Positions 48,301 through 62,820 of a DNA stretch of 64,000 nt are shown one piece after another. This DNA is from Dasyornis broadbenti (taxonomy: Eukaryota > Chordata > Aves > Passeriformes > Dasyornithidae). The stretch is taken from assembly GCA_013397935.1 (NCBI GenBank), contig VZRN01006384.1, forward strand, positions 493,214 through 557,213, written 5' to 3'. Made by a program: the position numbers and the translations under genes. Below the pieces are notes generated by a model. The model searched no databases and was not told where the DNA came from. It worked only from the letters and a program-made list of their open reading frames with translations. Each line of letters opens with the position of its first letter. Positions within the stretch are counted from its first letter, which is position 1.

Positions 48301-49574
48301 CTTTTGGGAAGGGAAAGAAGAATGCATTTGTAATTTGACCTTGTGAACTATACCATTTTCTCTGGTTCCATCTCTCTAGCCAGACCTGCCTGGTGAGTGA
48401 GTAATAGCCAATATGTTATTCAGACTGCAAGATAAAAAGCAAATTTTACTAAACAGAAGTGGCAAGAAATTAAGGCTGGAAGGGTAATTTTTAGGACACT
48501 GTCCTGAAGAAAGGAATACAAGAAAGGTGATGATGGTTTAAAAAAAGCCTAACAAACTGAAACTACTACGTTAAACTTCTAATAGAAAGTAAATTTAATG
48601 GGTTTATTGCTTTTAACAGAATTGCTAATGTATAGTAAATTGTTACAACAGACTTTACTTTTTTGATAGCTGGAATAACAGCAAACCGCATCTACTGAAA
48701 CTTCAGAAAATTATTTTGCAAATGCTAAAAAGAATTGCAAAAATTGTTAACATTCCTTAGAAAATGAAACATCTTGTTTCTGTCTATTTACCAATATTTT
48801 TAAAATTTAGAAAAAAGTATCAGAAATTTGATTGTGATCACACGTTCTGAAAAAGCTTTTAAACTACTCAAAAATATTTTGATCTCTATTATCCAAAAAC
48901 CAATTGAAACTTATATCTAGAAAGAAAAAAAAATTAAGATTTTTTTCATAGTGGTGGAAATGAATTTCAGGATATTTGCTCTACAGCATTTATGACTTTG
49001 TTAAAGGATTAAGTGTAACCAACCTTTTTTAAAAAAAGGTTCATAAATAGTCAGCTGTTATATTTCTTATGAAGCATTTTCTTCCAGCTTAAAGCATAAA
49101 TCTGTCCCATCTAGAAGGAAACCACTTTGCCTGTTTCATTTGTATTATTTACTATACATAGAAACACAAAAGAAGATACTTTAAACATTATTAGAATGCT
49201 ATGTTTATTTTTTCAAATATATATTTTTAGCTCTAATTACAAAATCAAGGCTGATTTTGCTGAGGCAAATTTGCCAATTGTCACAATTTGCTGAAGCCCC
49301 ATTCCAGATCAAGAAAAGGAGTTAGTGTCAACAACATTATATAACAAAATGAGTGTTCTACCACAGAAAACTGTAAAAACAGATACCATAAAAGCATCAC
49401 AAATGCTATCTTATCCTTCTCATTAGTAAGCCTCTTGCTGTCACAATTGCAAAAACCATCCACATCTTGTTTTTAGCTTAGCAGGAGGCAAGATGTTATT
49501 CTTCCCCCCTTCTCCCCCACTTCATTCCTTTATCTTCCTCATCTTTCCAAATCCTTCCATGCCTCTGCTTCAAC

Positions 49575-49602
49575 TAAAATAAATAAATGAATAAATAAAT
49601 AA
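49575..49602. repeat. (AAAT)n microsatellite
   Basis: About seven units of AAAT, with one AATG interruption, in intron sequence. Confidence 0.9.
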
Positions 49603-52600
49603 CCCCTACCAAAACGAATCACTGAAAACACACAAACCACCATTACATTTAGGAACCTGCATTATACAATCCAACTTTCAATAACCATTAGCTATTGTAT
49701 TTATACAAACACTCCTCAGAACAGAGTTATCTCTATATACTTTGGTATAGCAATAATATTCTTTATAGCTTTCAGTACATACTACATGTAATAAGCAACA
49801 AAAATTGCCATTTAAAAACCAAGCCCTACTTATTTAAAAAAAATAAATACAGAAACTGAAGTATTTTAAAAGCAACATTCATAAAGAATCTCTTCACTTC
49901 ATCATAGTGTGTATCAATATTTTCATTTCACATTACACACACTAGAATAAGACACTTGAAAGTCATCCATAGTTTCCAAATCATTAAAGCATTCTCTACG
50001 CAGGAATTTGTTTCAAGAAAGAAGGAAGGCAGTAAGCAATTATGGCTCAAAAAATTCTCCATTTAAAAAATCTTTTGGTTAGTAGAACATGTGTGGATGC
50101 ATCAGTAAAATATAATTTATTTTAATTTCAAAGACTTTGTCAGAAATAAAGGGCTACTAGACTTTCAAGTAGGAAATATTTCTAGAATTACTTTTCTCCC
50201 CACCATGCAACTTCCAAAGTATTTCCAAAGCATACAAGAAAAGGGAGGCTATGTCACCCTTTGAGTATACTAAGAAATTTCAGCAGTTAGCAACAATCTA
50301 GAGATGGATCTCTTTTTACTCTGTCTCTCCTGTTTACCCTCACAGAGCATTTAAGCAATTTCTCCTGACCCTCAATAAAACTTCAATCAAGTTTGACCTA
50401 AGAAACCTTGGATTTAAATCTCCACCATCTCAGCCACTGAAGTTGTTCAAATTGAGGTTGACAACACAAAGATTTTAAGAGTTTGGCTCATACAGCTCAT
50501 CAACTGTAAGTCATCATGGCAATCTTTTTAATATTTTTGACAGAGAACTCCTAGCATGAAATAAACCATACAATGAAGTAATACTACCAAAATCATTTAG
50601 CAGTAGAGTACCTTGAGTATACTACGGACTTTTTAGATTATGTGGGTTTTTTTCTTATGCTACAGGTGCAAACATAATTTTTGGAACAGCCACTCAGACT
50701 TGCATTAACTTCTTCTTAGCAATACTCAATATATTCCTCTGTCTCTGCCAGTAAACAAGAGCAGTGAGAGCACACAATGCAAGGATAACCAAGTATATCA
50801 TTAATACTCTCTCGCATCCTAGCAAACCTCTCTGCAACAGAACAAAAAAAAGAAATCCACTTCTAAATCTGATCTTGAGCTCAAATATCATCAGTCTTGA
50901 ATGGACAAAATACAGACTTAATTGGAAAAATCACATCTAGAGGAACACTACAGAGTAAAAGTAAGTCATAAAAAGCCCAGCAAGGAACATAAAACCTTCA
51001 ATACTGAATTTGATTATTGTAAAGATTTTTATCTAATAAGAAGTATAATCATATATTTTGGTAGTTTACTTAGTTTTGCAAAAGATACCTCTCCAGTGGC
51101 TACTCACAATGGATGTGCCTCCTCCAGCAAACAAGGATATTGCCTTGTTTGGATATTCTCCGATTGTCATTAAGAACTAAAATAGTTAAAGTATTTGTAA
51201 GCTTTGAGAGAAGCACAGGTTTTAGTGGAGAAAGAATTCCCCTCCTGTTCTTGGCTATGCCTTTCAGGGAGAAAATTAGGAGAAAGTTGATGCTAGAGTT
51301 TTGGTATAGATTAAATAAGTGAGGATATGGCAAAAAGACTTGAGAATCATCTCAGAACTTGTCACTGAAAACTGTCCACTCATAAGGTAAACACATAGAT
51401 GCAAGAATTTTTTAGCCCTATGGAGCATGCAGATGTGAACACAAAATGAAAAAGTGAACACACAGGTAACATATTTATTTTGCCCACATTATGGGGTTTT
51501 ATGTTTCTAAAAGTAAAATAATATTTTAAAGCTATATTGGTCATAAAAGAAGGGGCTGTACACAACTTTGGCAGTAATTCCTACCACTGTATTTCATACA
51601 GTAATTATAAATTGCACAATTACTGTATACTTTACGTAATGATTTAAAATGAAAGCTTCACTTCCTTCAGTAATCTGACAGGTGACAGACTATTAAATCC
51701 AATGTCTATAGTTTACACAGTTTTGTTGCATTCACAAATCCACTTTTATTTCCTACAAAAATCAGGACATGCAGGAGTCCTGCAAAAAAACAACACTAAT
51801 TTTAAACATTCTTGATTCTTATAAAAGAGGGGAAAAAGCCCTGGAAACCTAAAATCTGGTGTGCTGATGCAGTGTAAACACAAGCAGTTTTCATAGCTGA
51901 CTTTAAACAACAGTAACCAAAATGAATTTTAAAAATCCTCTGAAACCTGCAAGAATTCTTCCACTGGTAGATGCACAAGGGCCTATAAAACTACACTCTT
52001 GAAATATTTTATGCAGCATGAAACAAAGCAACAACCACCACCAGGACTGCAGCATTCATTTTGCAGGTATGAGGTCTGAAGTTACCAAACTACGGCAGAG
52101 TAACCCAGGACCCCACTAACACAATCCCCCTCTCACGGAAGGAAACAAAAGTGTTACCTCCATGATTTTCAGCCATGAGCCAGTGATTTACTCTCCATTT
52201 TGATTTGTCCCTCTTTCAGTGACTGTGAAACGTGTTAATCCCTTTATAACTCTGGAAATTATAGACCATTCAGTCAATTATACCAAGATAATCGAACCCA
52301 TTTGCCCTCTCTTCACTAGAGATACATCTGATTTCTCGTATAAAACCCAATACTTCTTACAAGCTAAGATTTTAAAAAGAATTTGCCTGAACCAGGACAT
52401 TACAAAATTTCTGTTGGGAATGCTTTGCAGGTGAAGTATTTTCCACTCCTGAGAAATTAAAAAGCTACAAAACTTTTGTTATTTTGGTTTTTTTACACTG
52501 TTTAGTGTATCCTGAAAGTACCACTTTCCTTCAGCTGCACCTTAAAATTATTTTTTGAGCATACTAAGTGGACTTCCAAAATTACTCACTGTTAATTTAC

Positions 52601-54849
52601 AATCTCTTTTTCTCTTTTGAATTGTACAGACTTGTATAGAATAATTCAAGGAGCAGATCAGCTTAATAGTTCCAACAGATGAAGGCAAAGCTAATTTCAA
52701 AGAAGACACATGGGATGTTTCTTAAAAACAGAACATATTTAAATCAGGTCTCATTATGCACTCTTTCAAGGAAGTAAAGATGCATGTTATTGTAACTCAT
52801 ATCAGTTTAGCACACTGTAGCCTTATGTGCCAATCAGCAGCTCATGTAGCATTTAATTACTTATTCATCTTTATTCCGCACCCGGTGCTTGAAAAACTCC
52901 TGTTACTTTTATACACTAAAATAGAATGGAAAAAAATAATCCACGGTATACGAAAGGATGGGAAGAATAAGCAGGATGATTGAATAAACTCAGAGTGAGA
53001 TGAGGAATTGTTTATAAAGATCACACAGAGATAAAGGTTGTGACTGAGTTTCTGCCAGCTGTCTCCATCACTAAAGAATGAACTAGAAAGAAAGTAAGCA
53101 CAGCATGTTTAAAAGCTGTTCCTTCCCATCAGGTACTATTTAATGTAGCATGTACACATAAAATTTCTAAAGTGTTTCAGTCTCTGTACACACCTCTGTG
53201 TAAAAGTCAATTTTATATGTCTACCCCAGCTGATAAAGAAAATACTCAAATAAAGAGCAATATTTAACTTGAGATGGTGCAGCTCACCATGCATTTACCT
53301 TTTACTACTTCCTACTAAATCTAAGTGGCAAGAGAAATAATGAAGAAGGAAAACGGTGACTAATATACAACCTGGAGATACAAAGCCACATGCAGTACAT
53401 GGGACTTTAAAGATGAGAGCAAATCCTGCATGTTGGGAGAAATCAGTGACGGTGATCAACACCAGAGTAGGGAAAGAAAAGGAAATATCGGGGCGGGGAA
53501 GGAAGCTATTTGCATCTATAGTAAATATATATTGAGTATTTTAGATTTATTTTTAAATAGAAAAATCTAAATAGATGTCTCAAGAAGGACCAAAGAGAAG
53601 TGTCAAAGGCTGCATTTTTCTGAGTTGTCTCTCAGTTTACCATTGCCACTTCTTGTCTCTCTTGCTGCAGTGTCAATACAGAGAGTGTGCAAATAGGGTG
53701 TCAACTACAAGGGTTTAATGTGAGTGTAGACCAGAAAGTCACATTTATAGCAAATTCCTCTTTTTTGCCTGCATGCACAAGGAAGTTAAACTGATAGGAA
53801 GATAAAAGCACAGATGTGGGCAAAAGAGAATTAGACTATGCATGCTGGTGATCTTTCACCAGAGGCAAATAAATGTTAACTTACTTAAGACTTTCTCATT
53901 GATTTATCAAAACATGCTTCAGGCCAGAAATAGGGGGATATTTTCACTGAGACTTTCATATCCCTTGATAATTTCCCTTCCCACTTTGGTCTCTGGAAGA
54001 GTGCATGTACTCCTGGCTACTCACTGCAAATATCACCCACCTCTGAGTATGCATTAATAGACATGCATTACATAAAATAAGCATCTAAAACATCTCTCAA
54101 CAAAGTACTTTGCACTAGTAGAGCCAAAGAGATAGGTGAGGAAAGCATGCTCTATCACTACCGCTCAGACTTCGAGACAAGAAACATGAAGCTGTTACTA
54201 ACATTCTAAAAACCAATAACCAATAAACTGACAATCTCAAACTGCATCCATACGTTCCTGTGAGACACTTTAATATAAGGAAGGGTAACAGACTTCGTTC
54301 TGAACTTGCTATAGCACAAAACCAGTAAGGCTATTTTCTCCATTTCAATTTTAAAACCAGAAAAAGACGTTTGAAAGCCTATTAGGAAAAGCCACACTTA
54401 AAATAACCTTGCAGAGACTTTGAAAGGCCTCCTTTGTGCACTAGAAAAGAATCCAGTAGTACAGCACAAAGGCAGAAGTAAGCTTAATTGTCACATAGAT
54501 TGCATCAAAAAAAGACATTAAAAAGCTATTCTTAAATCAAAGAGCACAGGACTACATTCTTTCTTAAAAAGTAAAGTAATTTTTTTTAATACAGTTAATT
54601 TTCCAAGAAAGAACGTCTTTAGTCTTTTTTGAAGCAAGAACAGAAATTCCTGCATTCCCTAGAGATGCTACAGGATCTAAATCCAGCTAGAGATGAAGGG
54701 AGACACTGATTAATTGAGCAAAGGTTACAAAGAATGAGGCATAATGATGTTCATTAATATGTCTTCCAGCACCAATAATCTTATGTAACTTGATTTCTTA
54801 TTTGCTTGTCCACTGAAATGAGACTTTATTTGTGTTTCTAGGTCAATGA

Positions 54850-54930
54850 TAACCAAGACTTGGTTGCCCAGAGAAGTTTGGAAGCTCAACGGAGCATAGC
54901 CTTTAGGGACTGGAAAACATGGAATGCCTG
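54850..54930 (+). mobile_element. CR1 scrap, plus orientation
   Basis: TTGGTTGCCCAGAGAAGTTT followed by a GGGACTGGAAAAC block resembles the CR1 segment that normally reads GGTTGCCCAGAGAGGTTGTG. It is short and diverged. Confidence 0.5.
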
Positions 54931-56094
54931 AAGGCTTTTCTTTCTTCTTCTTACAATTTACTTATTTATTTATATTGAGGCAAGGAGGTAGGTGTGGTTT
55001 AAATATGATTTGGAACTATTTTGGGAGAAAAAAACCCCCACACCATACATCCTTGAGCTAATGTCAAAGACATTATCATCAAAAAGCTTTTTAAAAGATA
55101 TATGATTATTTTCTTAACAAAAAAGTGAAAAGACAGGTGTCAGTGAGCTAATGTGAATTCTCTACTGAACAAACTATGGAAATTCCCAGAAATAAAACCA
55201 TTCCGGCCAGTGCAACCCTTTTGCAATGGGTTTGCTACAGTGTATATCCACTGACCTTGCTTTGTTGGGTCTTCTTCCTTTCTGCAAGAAAGTAATTTTT
55301 TAGATACAACCCTTACTTCACATTTCACTATACCATGAGTACTACAAAAGTATCATATAAACAATAGAGCAGAATCTGCTAGAGTATGCTTATTTTGCTC
55401 ATCCAGCAAGTTTCTAATATAAGTGAGCATATTTTGGTTTAAATCCATTGTAATATGACAGCTAAAAAAGAGCATGAGAATCATTAAATTTGATGGCTTG
55501 CATAAATCTACTCAAAAGCAGTAGATTAAAACAGGCTTGGTTTACATTGCCATGCACAGGAAAAAAATGTTTTTAATGGGGCTTTCAGGAAAAAAAAAAT
55601 CTGTTTAACATACCTAATCAGGATTTAACGTAGGAATTCATACAGATTGCACCCCCGAGACAGCAAAAAATGCCTGAATCAGTGTAGAGTCTGAAAGATG
55701 AAGAGACAGGGAAGCTGTTGCAGCTTTCCACTCTTCTTGTGGTGGAAAAAAAAGTATTTACTTTTACACAACAGTAGTAATCACTCTGATACCAGTGGAA
55801 GCAATTTCCAAATGCCAAACTTCACACTGACATTCCAAATGCCAGTAAATTCACATTCAGTTTTATATCAAAAGCACCACAGTGCGCTTTTGGTGAAGGA
55901 AAACTAATCCCACCAAACTCCACTATGGAAACATGCTAGCTATCCGATATCAACAACCTTGGAAGACTTGACCACTTTTCATTTCTCTTTTTATATATTT
56001 TATAGTATTCCCTCATGACTGTGAGGAAAGTCATGACTAGGTTTCCAGGGCTGAAAGCAAAATGAGCATACAACTTCTGGCTTGTCTTTTTCCT

Positions 56095-56240
56095 GGAGAG
56101 GACTATTGCTATGAAGACAGGCTGAGAGGTTGTTCAGCCTGGAGAGGCGAAGGCTCCAGGGAAACCACACAGCAGCTTTTCAGTACCTAAAAAGGGCCTA
56201 CAAGAAATCTAGAGGGGAAGATTCACCTCCTTTGACTCAC
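56095..56240 (+). mobile_element. CR1 fragment, plus orientation
   Basis: GGTTGTTCAGCCTGGAGAGG, then CGAAGGCTCCAGGGA, a CAGTACCTAAAAAGGGCCTA block and AAGAAATCTAGAGGGG. These reproduce the CR1 3'-third DNA (LFSLEKRRLQG ... FQYLK region) in plus orientation, with frame damage. Confidence 0.85.
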
Positions 56241-59200
56241 TGGTCAAACTTCTACATGCTCCTGACAAAATGAATTGTCAGTGATTATAAGGGCAATTCT
56301 CCATTCTCTGCAGTAGACAGAATTAGAATAAACTCCACTATGTAAGCAACACTAGGAAAAACATCACAGATTTTGATGAAGGATTCATCCAAATTCTTGA
56401 AGACAGTCTCTGAGTAGTCTGTAAACCAACAGTGTAATAGTGGCATCCCAGGCATTTTCATACATCTCTGATCGACAGAAGACAGGAAGAGAACTAACCC
56501 TTCTAATTTTTCCATTTTTCTTTTGTCTGTCTCCCCCAACTCTGCTGCTGGCTCCTGTCAGAAACAGGACAACTACTCATATGGAACTTAGGGACAAACC
56601 AGAACCCTTATTCTAAAGTATAGGAGAACCAGTGTCCAGACACAGGGGACTGACACTAAGAAATCAGCAAAGATAAAATAGCATTTTAAATTGTCTGCCA
56701 AAAAAACCCTGAAAAACCCCATAGGAAAAGATCATTGTACAATGCCAAATAAAGCATTGCATTGAGTCTATTTAAAAGGCATTTTAAAAGATTATAACCT
56801 CTAAAAAGCAACCTCCAAGACAAGACAATATACCATGAAAATAAGGATCCTTCCATTTCAGCTGAAACTGTTTTGTAGGGCTGTCTGCAGAACAGAAATT
56901 TCTTCCACAGTCTTCAAAGTTGTACCACCTTTGAAGAAGCAAAGGAAATTTGTGTCCTCAATGCTAACTCTAATTAACTTCAAACTGTGTAACTGTGCAC
57001 TGCACAGTGCATAACCGGGTAGCTTTGAACAAGAGTTACTTCTCAGTTACATAAAACCCAACAAATGAGTTTATGGTGGAAAAACTGTCAGCAAATCAAA
57101 TTCGTATCTTTTCTTTACGGGTAGCAACTGGTAAAACTTCTGCTATTTATGTCAGAACATACTCACAAGAAAAAAGAGGAGAGATAAAGAAGACATAAAA
57201 AAAAAAGCATTACTCTGTTATGTATCCAAAACATGCACTGCCTCTAGCTTGACACAAGACACACAAAACATCTGCTGCATATTAAATGGCTTATTAGTTA
57301 ATTGAGCAAGAGCCCTCAAATATCCTATTCGCACTGCCTGTTTCCCTGCACCCTCAACAGTAAGCATCTATCTCTTCAATGTAAGAGAGTCACATTCCTC
57401 TTTCTCTGCTTGCTGGCAACAGACTGGTTTGGGTTTGCTGAGGCTGTGTGACTGCTGAGCACTGATGAACTGCCATTAGTTTCTTGCTTCAAACTGAGAT
57501 GATGCCACCATTAGTAAGTTGGGTGCTGCATTTTTGTTAAGAGTAGTCAAACTCAGGTCACCTTTTGCTCGTTTTGTGATTCAAATTTCCTCTGCATTTC
57601 TTCAAAACAGTATCAGTGGGACAAGTCAAATATGTTTGGTATCATAAGCTAAATGCTTATCTGTTAAATGGTACCAACTGTGTTCATGCAAATATCTTGA
57701 GAAAGAATTTTAGTAATTACCGTTCAAACTCAATACATTCAATACAACTTTGCAGTACGCAGCACTACGAACATTCATGCAATATATAAAGATAGGCTGC
57801 ATTTTGTGAGCATGCCCACATCTGACGAGAGGTTTCCTCTATGTCAGCCTCCTCAGCACAAGCGAACACCAGCGTCCTTGCTGATAAATTGTGATCAAAT
57901 AAAATAGTGGATGTACTATACAATATCACCTATAAATGATAAATAATCAGATCACTGCAGAAAGTCTCAGGGGAGCATCTCCTGTATTACAGTTACGTAA
58001 GGGAAGGAATATTTCCCTCTGCTAGAGGAAGTACAGGCATCAGAGCTGAATATTGAAGTAGAAAAATCCTAAAGACCAGTTGCAATTTGAGGCTACCTCT
58101 AGTGTTCCTGTTCTGCATGCATGCACACATGAGAGAGGACTGCTACTAGAAATCCTTTCAGAAGCAGAAACCCTGCCAACATTAATTACTGCTCTTTCTT
58201 AGAAACAGTCACTTTGGTTTCTCTTTGAAGCAAATGGTCTAGACAAACTGAAAAAAATCACTAAACAGTCAACAAACTGTACTCCTCACCACAGTCTACT
58301 TCAATCTCCCTCGTAGCTTTTTGCTCTCAACTCTTCCACTATGGCTTTCCATTTTCAAAACTATTTTAAATGACAATGTCTTTGTAAAGCTGGTAACACA
58401 CAGTTTGTTACTGTGACATGACAGATTATACTGGATCTCTGCTTTGAGTCACTTCTCCAAAATTTCCTGTGTCTGGATAGTGTGCTAGTTTATCCAATGT
58501 CTGCTCAGTAGAGAAAGATTACTGTAAAACCATTACTGAAAAAAATAAGTAGTGTTTGAAAGAGGAAATACTCTACTCCAGACAATTTTCCAGGCATTTA
58601 TGAGACAAGAAGAAGGAATACCCTAAGGGCAACATGACTTTCCCTTCTGCTTAAGTCACTTTCTTCAGCTCATTCTAGTTGCCATCAGAAGTTAGAGGAA
58701 CATGAAAAAACAGAACTTGGCATCTATGCCATATCTGTACAACGCAATGGCATTTCAGAAGAAAAGGAAAAAAGCAAAAAAGGCAAGCCCCAAGTGTAAT
58801 ATTTCATGTATTCACTGGCACAGCGGCAACGCAGCACATCTCACAACATAGTTGTGGTGGGGTTGGATTTTGTTTTTGGGGGATGCGGGTGTGTGGTTTT
58901 AAGTAGCAGAGAATTTTCCCTCATCCTGAACCACACAGAACACAAATAACAAATAGACCTATATAGTCAACCAAGGAGATAAGTAAAAAAAAACAAACCA
59001 AAACTGTTTTCAGACAATCCTACCAATAAGAAGCCAGAATTAAAATACTGCTGGGTATTCAGTATACATATGTTAATAAAAAATACCGAGTAAACCTGCT
59101 TGAAAATTGTCAATGTTTTCCAGACAGTGTTCCATCATCCCTTTACAGGGTTGTGCCCTCTTCCTATCCAACTGAGTTTGTTATTTGATTTTAACAACCT

Positions 59201-62200
59201 GCTTGGGGTTTTATTCAGTAGAAAAAGGCTGAAATTCAAATAATCCAGGGAAAGTTCTGTAAAATATCCATGGACAATAAAGACAAAACTTCACCTTATT
59301 TTTACACATGGTAAGTTCTTATAATAGCTGTTCACATAAAACATATTCCTTGATTTAAAATAATTCTATAAGAATGACTGTCAACTTGGAAAAAAACAGA
59401 AAAAAAGATCCTACTGAACTTTATTGCAAATGTTGTCATAAACCATATTTTTTGGATGACTACAAAGTGGTTTTTTGCCTATGAGAAAAAAGTCATTTAA
59501 CATAACTGACAGTGATTAAGGGTCAATTAGAAAAAGATACTAGCACTTAAAAGAATACTTCTATGAAGCAGGGCTATTTAACTCAGCTCTACAAATACCT
59601 TCAAATATAGGGTGGACACATCAGAGACATCACAAGACAGACTTCTTACTCAAGTTCACTCACTTCATTTCCTTTCTCTGCTTTGTGTCTCCAGTATGAC
59701 AAGCTCTTTTCTTTGTAGCTCTTCAGGCAAAAAACTGTAATATTTTACATATAGTAGAACCAGCATGTATTAAATAGGATTTCTTTTTCTTTAGAAACAG
59801 AATTTGAAACCACAAACAATTTCTCATTAAGCGAAAACAAAACCATAGCATCAAATTGCTATTTTTAGTCCTCAATACTTAGAAACAAGATCTATGCCAT
59901 GGCAAAGTTACCCAGTAAAAGTATGGAGAAAAGTAAAAGCAGTAAGTAAAATGCTGAAGGTATAAACAATAAGACTGAGAACATAGGGAATGTCTTAAAA
60001 CCAAAAACTAGAATTGGTTTTAGTGACTGAATGCCAAAAAATATTTCAACACATCTGCAACCATTTCCCAGAAATGTAAATTGTCAACTTAAAGCCATTA
60101 AAAAAAAAAAATATGAAAACATGCAAATGCACACAAGTGTAGCAAGACACCTATATACTGCTCTCTTTCCCCAGAAACTTTAGTGAAAAGTGCATACCAC
60201 AAATACAAATTTAAAAGAAGGGAAAGGAATTTCACTCATTTATTGCATTTAGTTCATTTATACTGTACTTAGCAATAGGGTGCAATGTTTTTAACTCTGA
60301 AGTCATTGCTTTCTTAGAAATCTCTTCACATTTGTCTACAAGTATAACCAAAATGCAGTAAGAATGTTTACTTGCAGTATGTAGAGACTTTTAGGCCACC
60401 ACATCATCTTAGTACCCATGCTTTCTTTCCAGAACAGCATTAAACAATGTGATTCCCATCTGGCCTGTGTTTATTCTTTAGTTTTCTCTCCAGCAAGAAA
60501 AGTACCTTTGTTTTTACAATACCACAGAATTTTGCTTGTTTATTTGTTTTATACACTGTGCTGTGTTTCCCACCAGCCACTCCTTCAAGGATCTAGCGTT
60601 AAGATGTAATTTCTTCCTTCTCTTCCAGTGTTGCTGTACCACCACCATGAAAAGCATAAGTAGGAAGACACAGGTGAAAAAAGAGTTTGAGAAACTGCAG
60701 CCAAGCAACCATGCTCACTGGACTAAGAATCTTGTAGCAGCCAGAAATGTCAGAATGCATTATCTGCATGATCATACAGAAGAATACAAGATCATCAGAA
60801 AATCATCCCAAATGAGGCAGACCCATTGAAAATGAGTAATTTCAACCAAGCATGACTGCTTTGTAGCAGCCTACATTTTAGCCAAAGCCTGGGGACTTGT
60901 TTCTATATCAGGGACTGAGGCTCCTGAAAGCGTCCCTACCCAGCGAGACAACAGGCGCTGACCACAGCGCTGATGTCAGCATCCAGTGCTGCTCAGTATC
61001 TCTCTGCTTCAAACCTTGAGATACAAAAGTCACATGCACAAGATAAAATTATCGGATACCATTGAAAGTTACCTAAAAATTACACCCTCCCTTCTCCCTT
61101 GCATTTATTTGATGATAAAAATATTTTCACAATTAGTCTTTCCTCTCCTTTCGGGGCATCAAAATGTTGTAGTTTTAGCATTTTGTTCAGTTGGAGGGTT
61201 TCTTCCCTGGCTTTAACCTCATCCCTTCAAGGTAGTGAATGCTTACATAAACTTGTGGCCTCTCTCTTCTGAGGCAGATACATCACTCAAAAAGAAGATG
61301 GAAAAACAAAAGAGAAAATTTACAAATTGCTGGTACTTACAAAACAGAAAGAAACAAGAAATACAAAGTCAGATTGATTTCAAGGTAAATAAATATAGGC
61401 TGTATAAAATCTAGAGTAAGGTGAAAAGAAATTTTAGATAACCTGCAGTAATATGCAACTGAAAAATGACGTATTTGTTCCAGTAATTTCTTTAAAACTT
61501 TCTCATTTACTCTCTTAAAATCCTCTCTCTTATTACTGCTAATATTAAATTCTTGCTGACCTGTTACACTGACTTAATGAAAAATATACTACTAAAAGTA
61601 ATGATTGGATTCAATCATTCAAGCCTATGTTGGTACTGAAAATTTTAATTTAGATCCAAGTAAGTCATCCAGTTATAAAGTATGCATTTTTAATGACTCT
61701 TTATAAAATGATAAGTATAGTCCTTTCATTAATCATGATATTTTATTTTGTATTTTAAAAATTCTTCAAGCATGTATGTGGCAAACCAGTTGTTTCAAGG
61801 CAGAGGAAGTCTGTGGGATTTTTTAAAATCTATTCTATTACCTATATTAGGACCTTTAGACTAAAAATTCCTCAGTAATATGGACATAAACTCATAAAAT
61901 TCAGTCCAACTTCAAATAAAAGGGAAAATAAATGTATCAGAACATTTTAATGATTTATGGCTCTGGTTTACTCTCTCAAGCTTATAAACATTGTTTGCAA
62001 ACACAAAATTGCTGACAACAAGGTAAAACTGACTAGCAAATATCATTGGCGTATTGTGTTATACCATCAAATATTGGCATAGAGGTTTTTTTTCCTCTCC
62101 ATTTATACATTCATTTAACAAGAAAGGTCTAAAAGACTAAAATCCTATCATAAAATAAATGAATTACCATTAACAGCAGCTACTAAGTTTTTGAGAACAT

Positions 62201-62797
62201 CTTTGAATTGTTCTCTCTCACCACAGGCTATGCCTGCTCATTTAAGGAACAGCCCCCATTGGTTAGAAGCTCAGAACTATGGAGCTTCCCATATCCCCTC
62301 AAAACCTGTCCTACCGAGAAACAGGATATAGGGACAACCAACAGCAGCTGCCTAACATTAGCACAGTCATGTCAGTAACAGCATGGCATCTCTGATGATC
62401 AAAACCAAGAGTTAAGGCTGATCTTCATTCACTGAAGAACCAGAAGAGGCTGCTCATGTCACAGAAGTTACTGCATTTGTGTTGTCTATTTGGCAGGGCA
62501 GGCTACAAAGTTCTGCATCCGGTTAATATACAGTCCTTGAAAATGCTTTAGGACACAGCAGCTTCACTACTAGCCCTGACATAATGCTACATTATCATTA
62601 AGCAAAAGACAGAAAGGACCCTTGAGAAAACATAGGTTTTGTTCAGGATGCTTTTAAAGTGTCCTCACACATTAGAGGGGAGTAAATTACAAGATGACCA
62701 ACCAAGCATGTAAAATAACTCATTAGTAGTAAATGTGTGAGGACAACACTGCACTCTTTCCAGAATGAAGTGCCTAAAGAACCACCAAGACACAAAC

Positions 62798-62820
62798 AAA
62801 AAAAAAAAAACCCCAACCCC
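62798..62820. repeat. A13 plus CCCCAACCCC tract
   Basis: A13 (62798-62810) followed by C-rich CCCCAACCCC. It is low-complexity sequence. Confidence 0.85.

Noticed and set aside
60536..60829. 97-codon plus-strand open frame
   Set aside because: It has no recognised domain, lies inside a large intron, and its length is within chance for this much AT-rich DNA.
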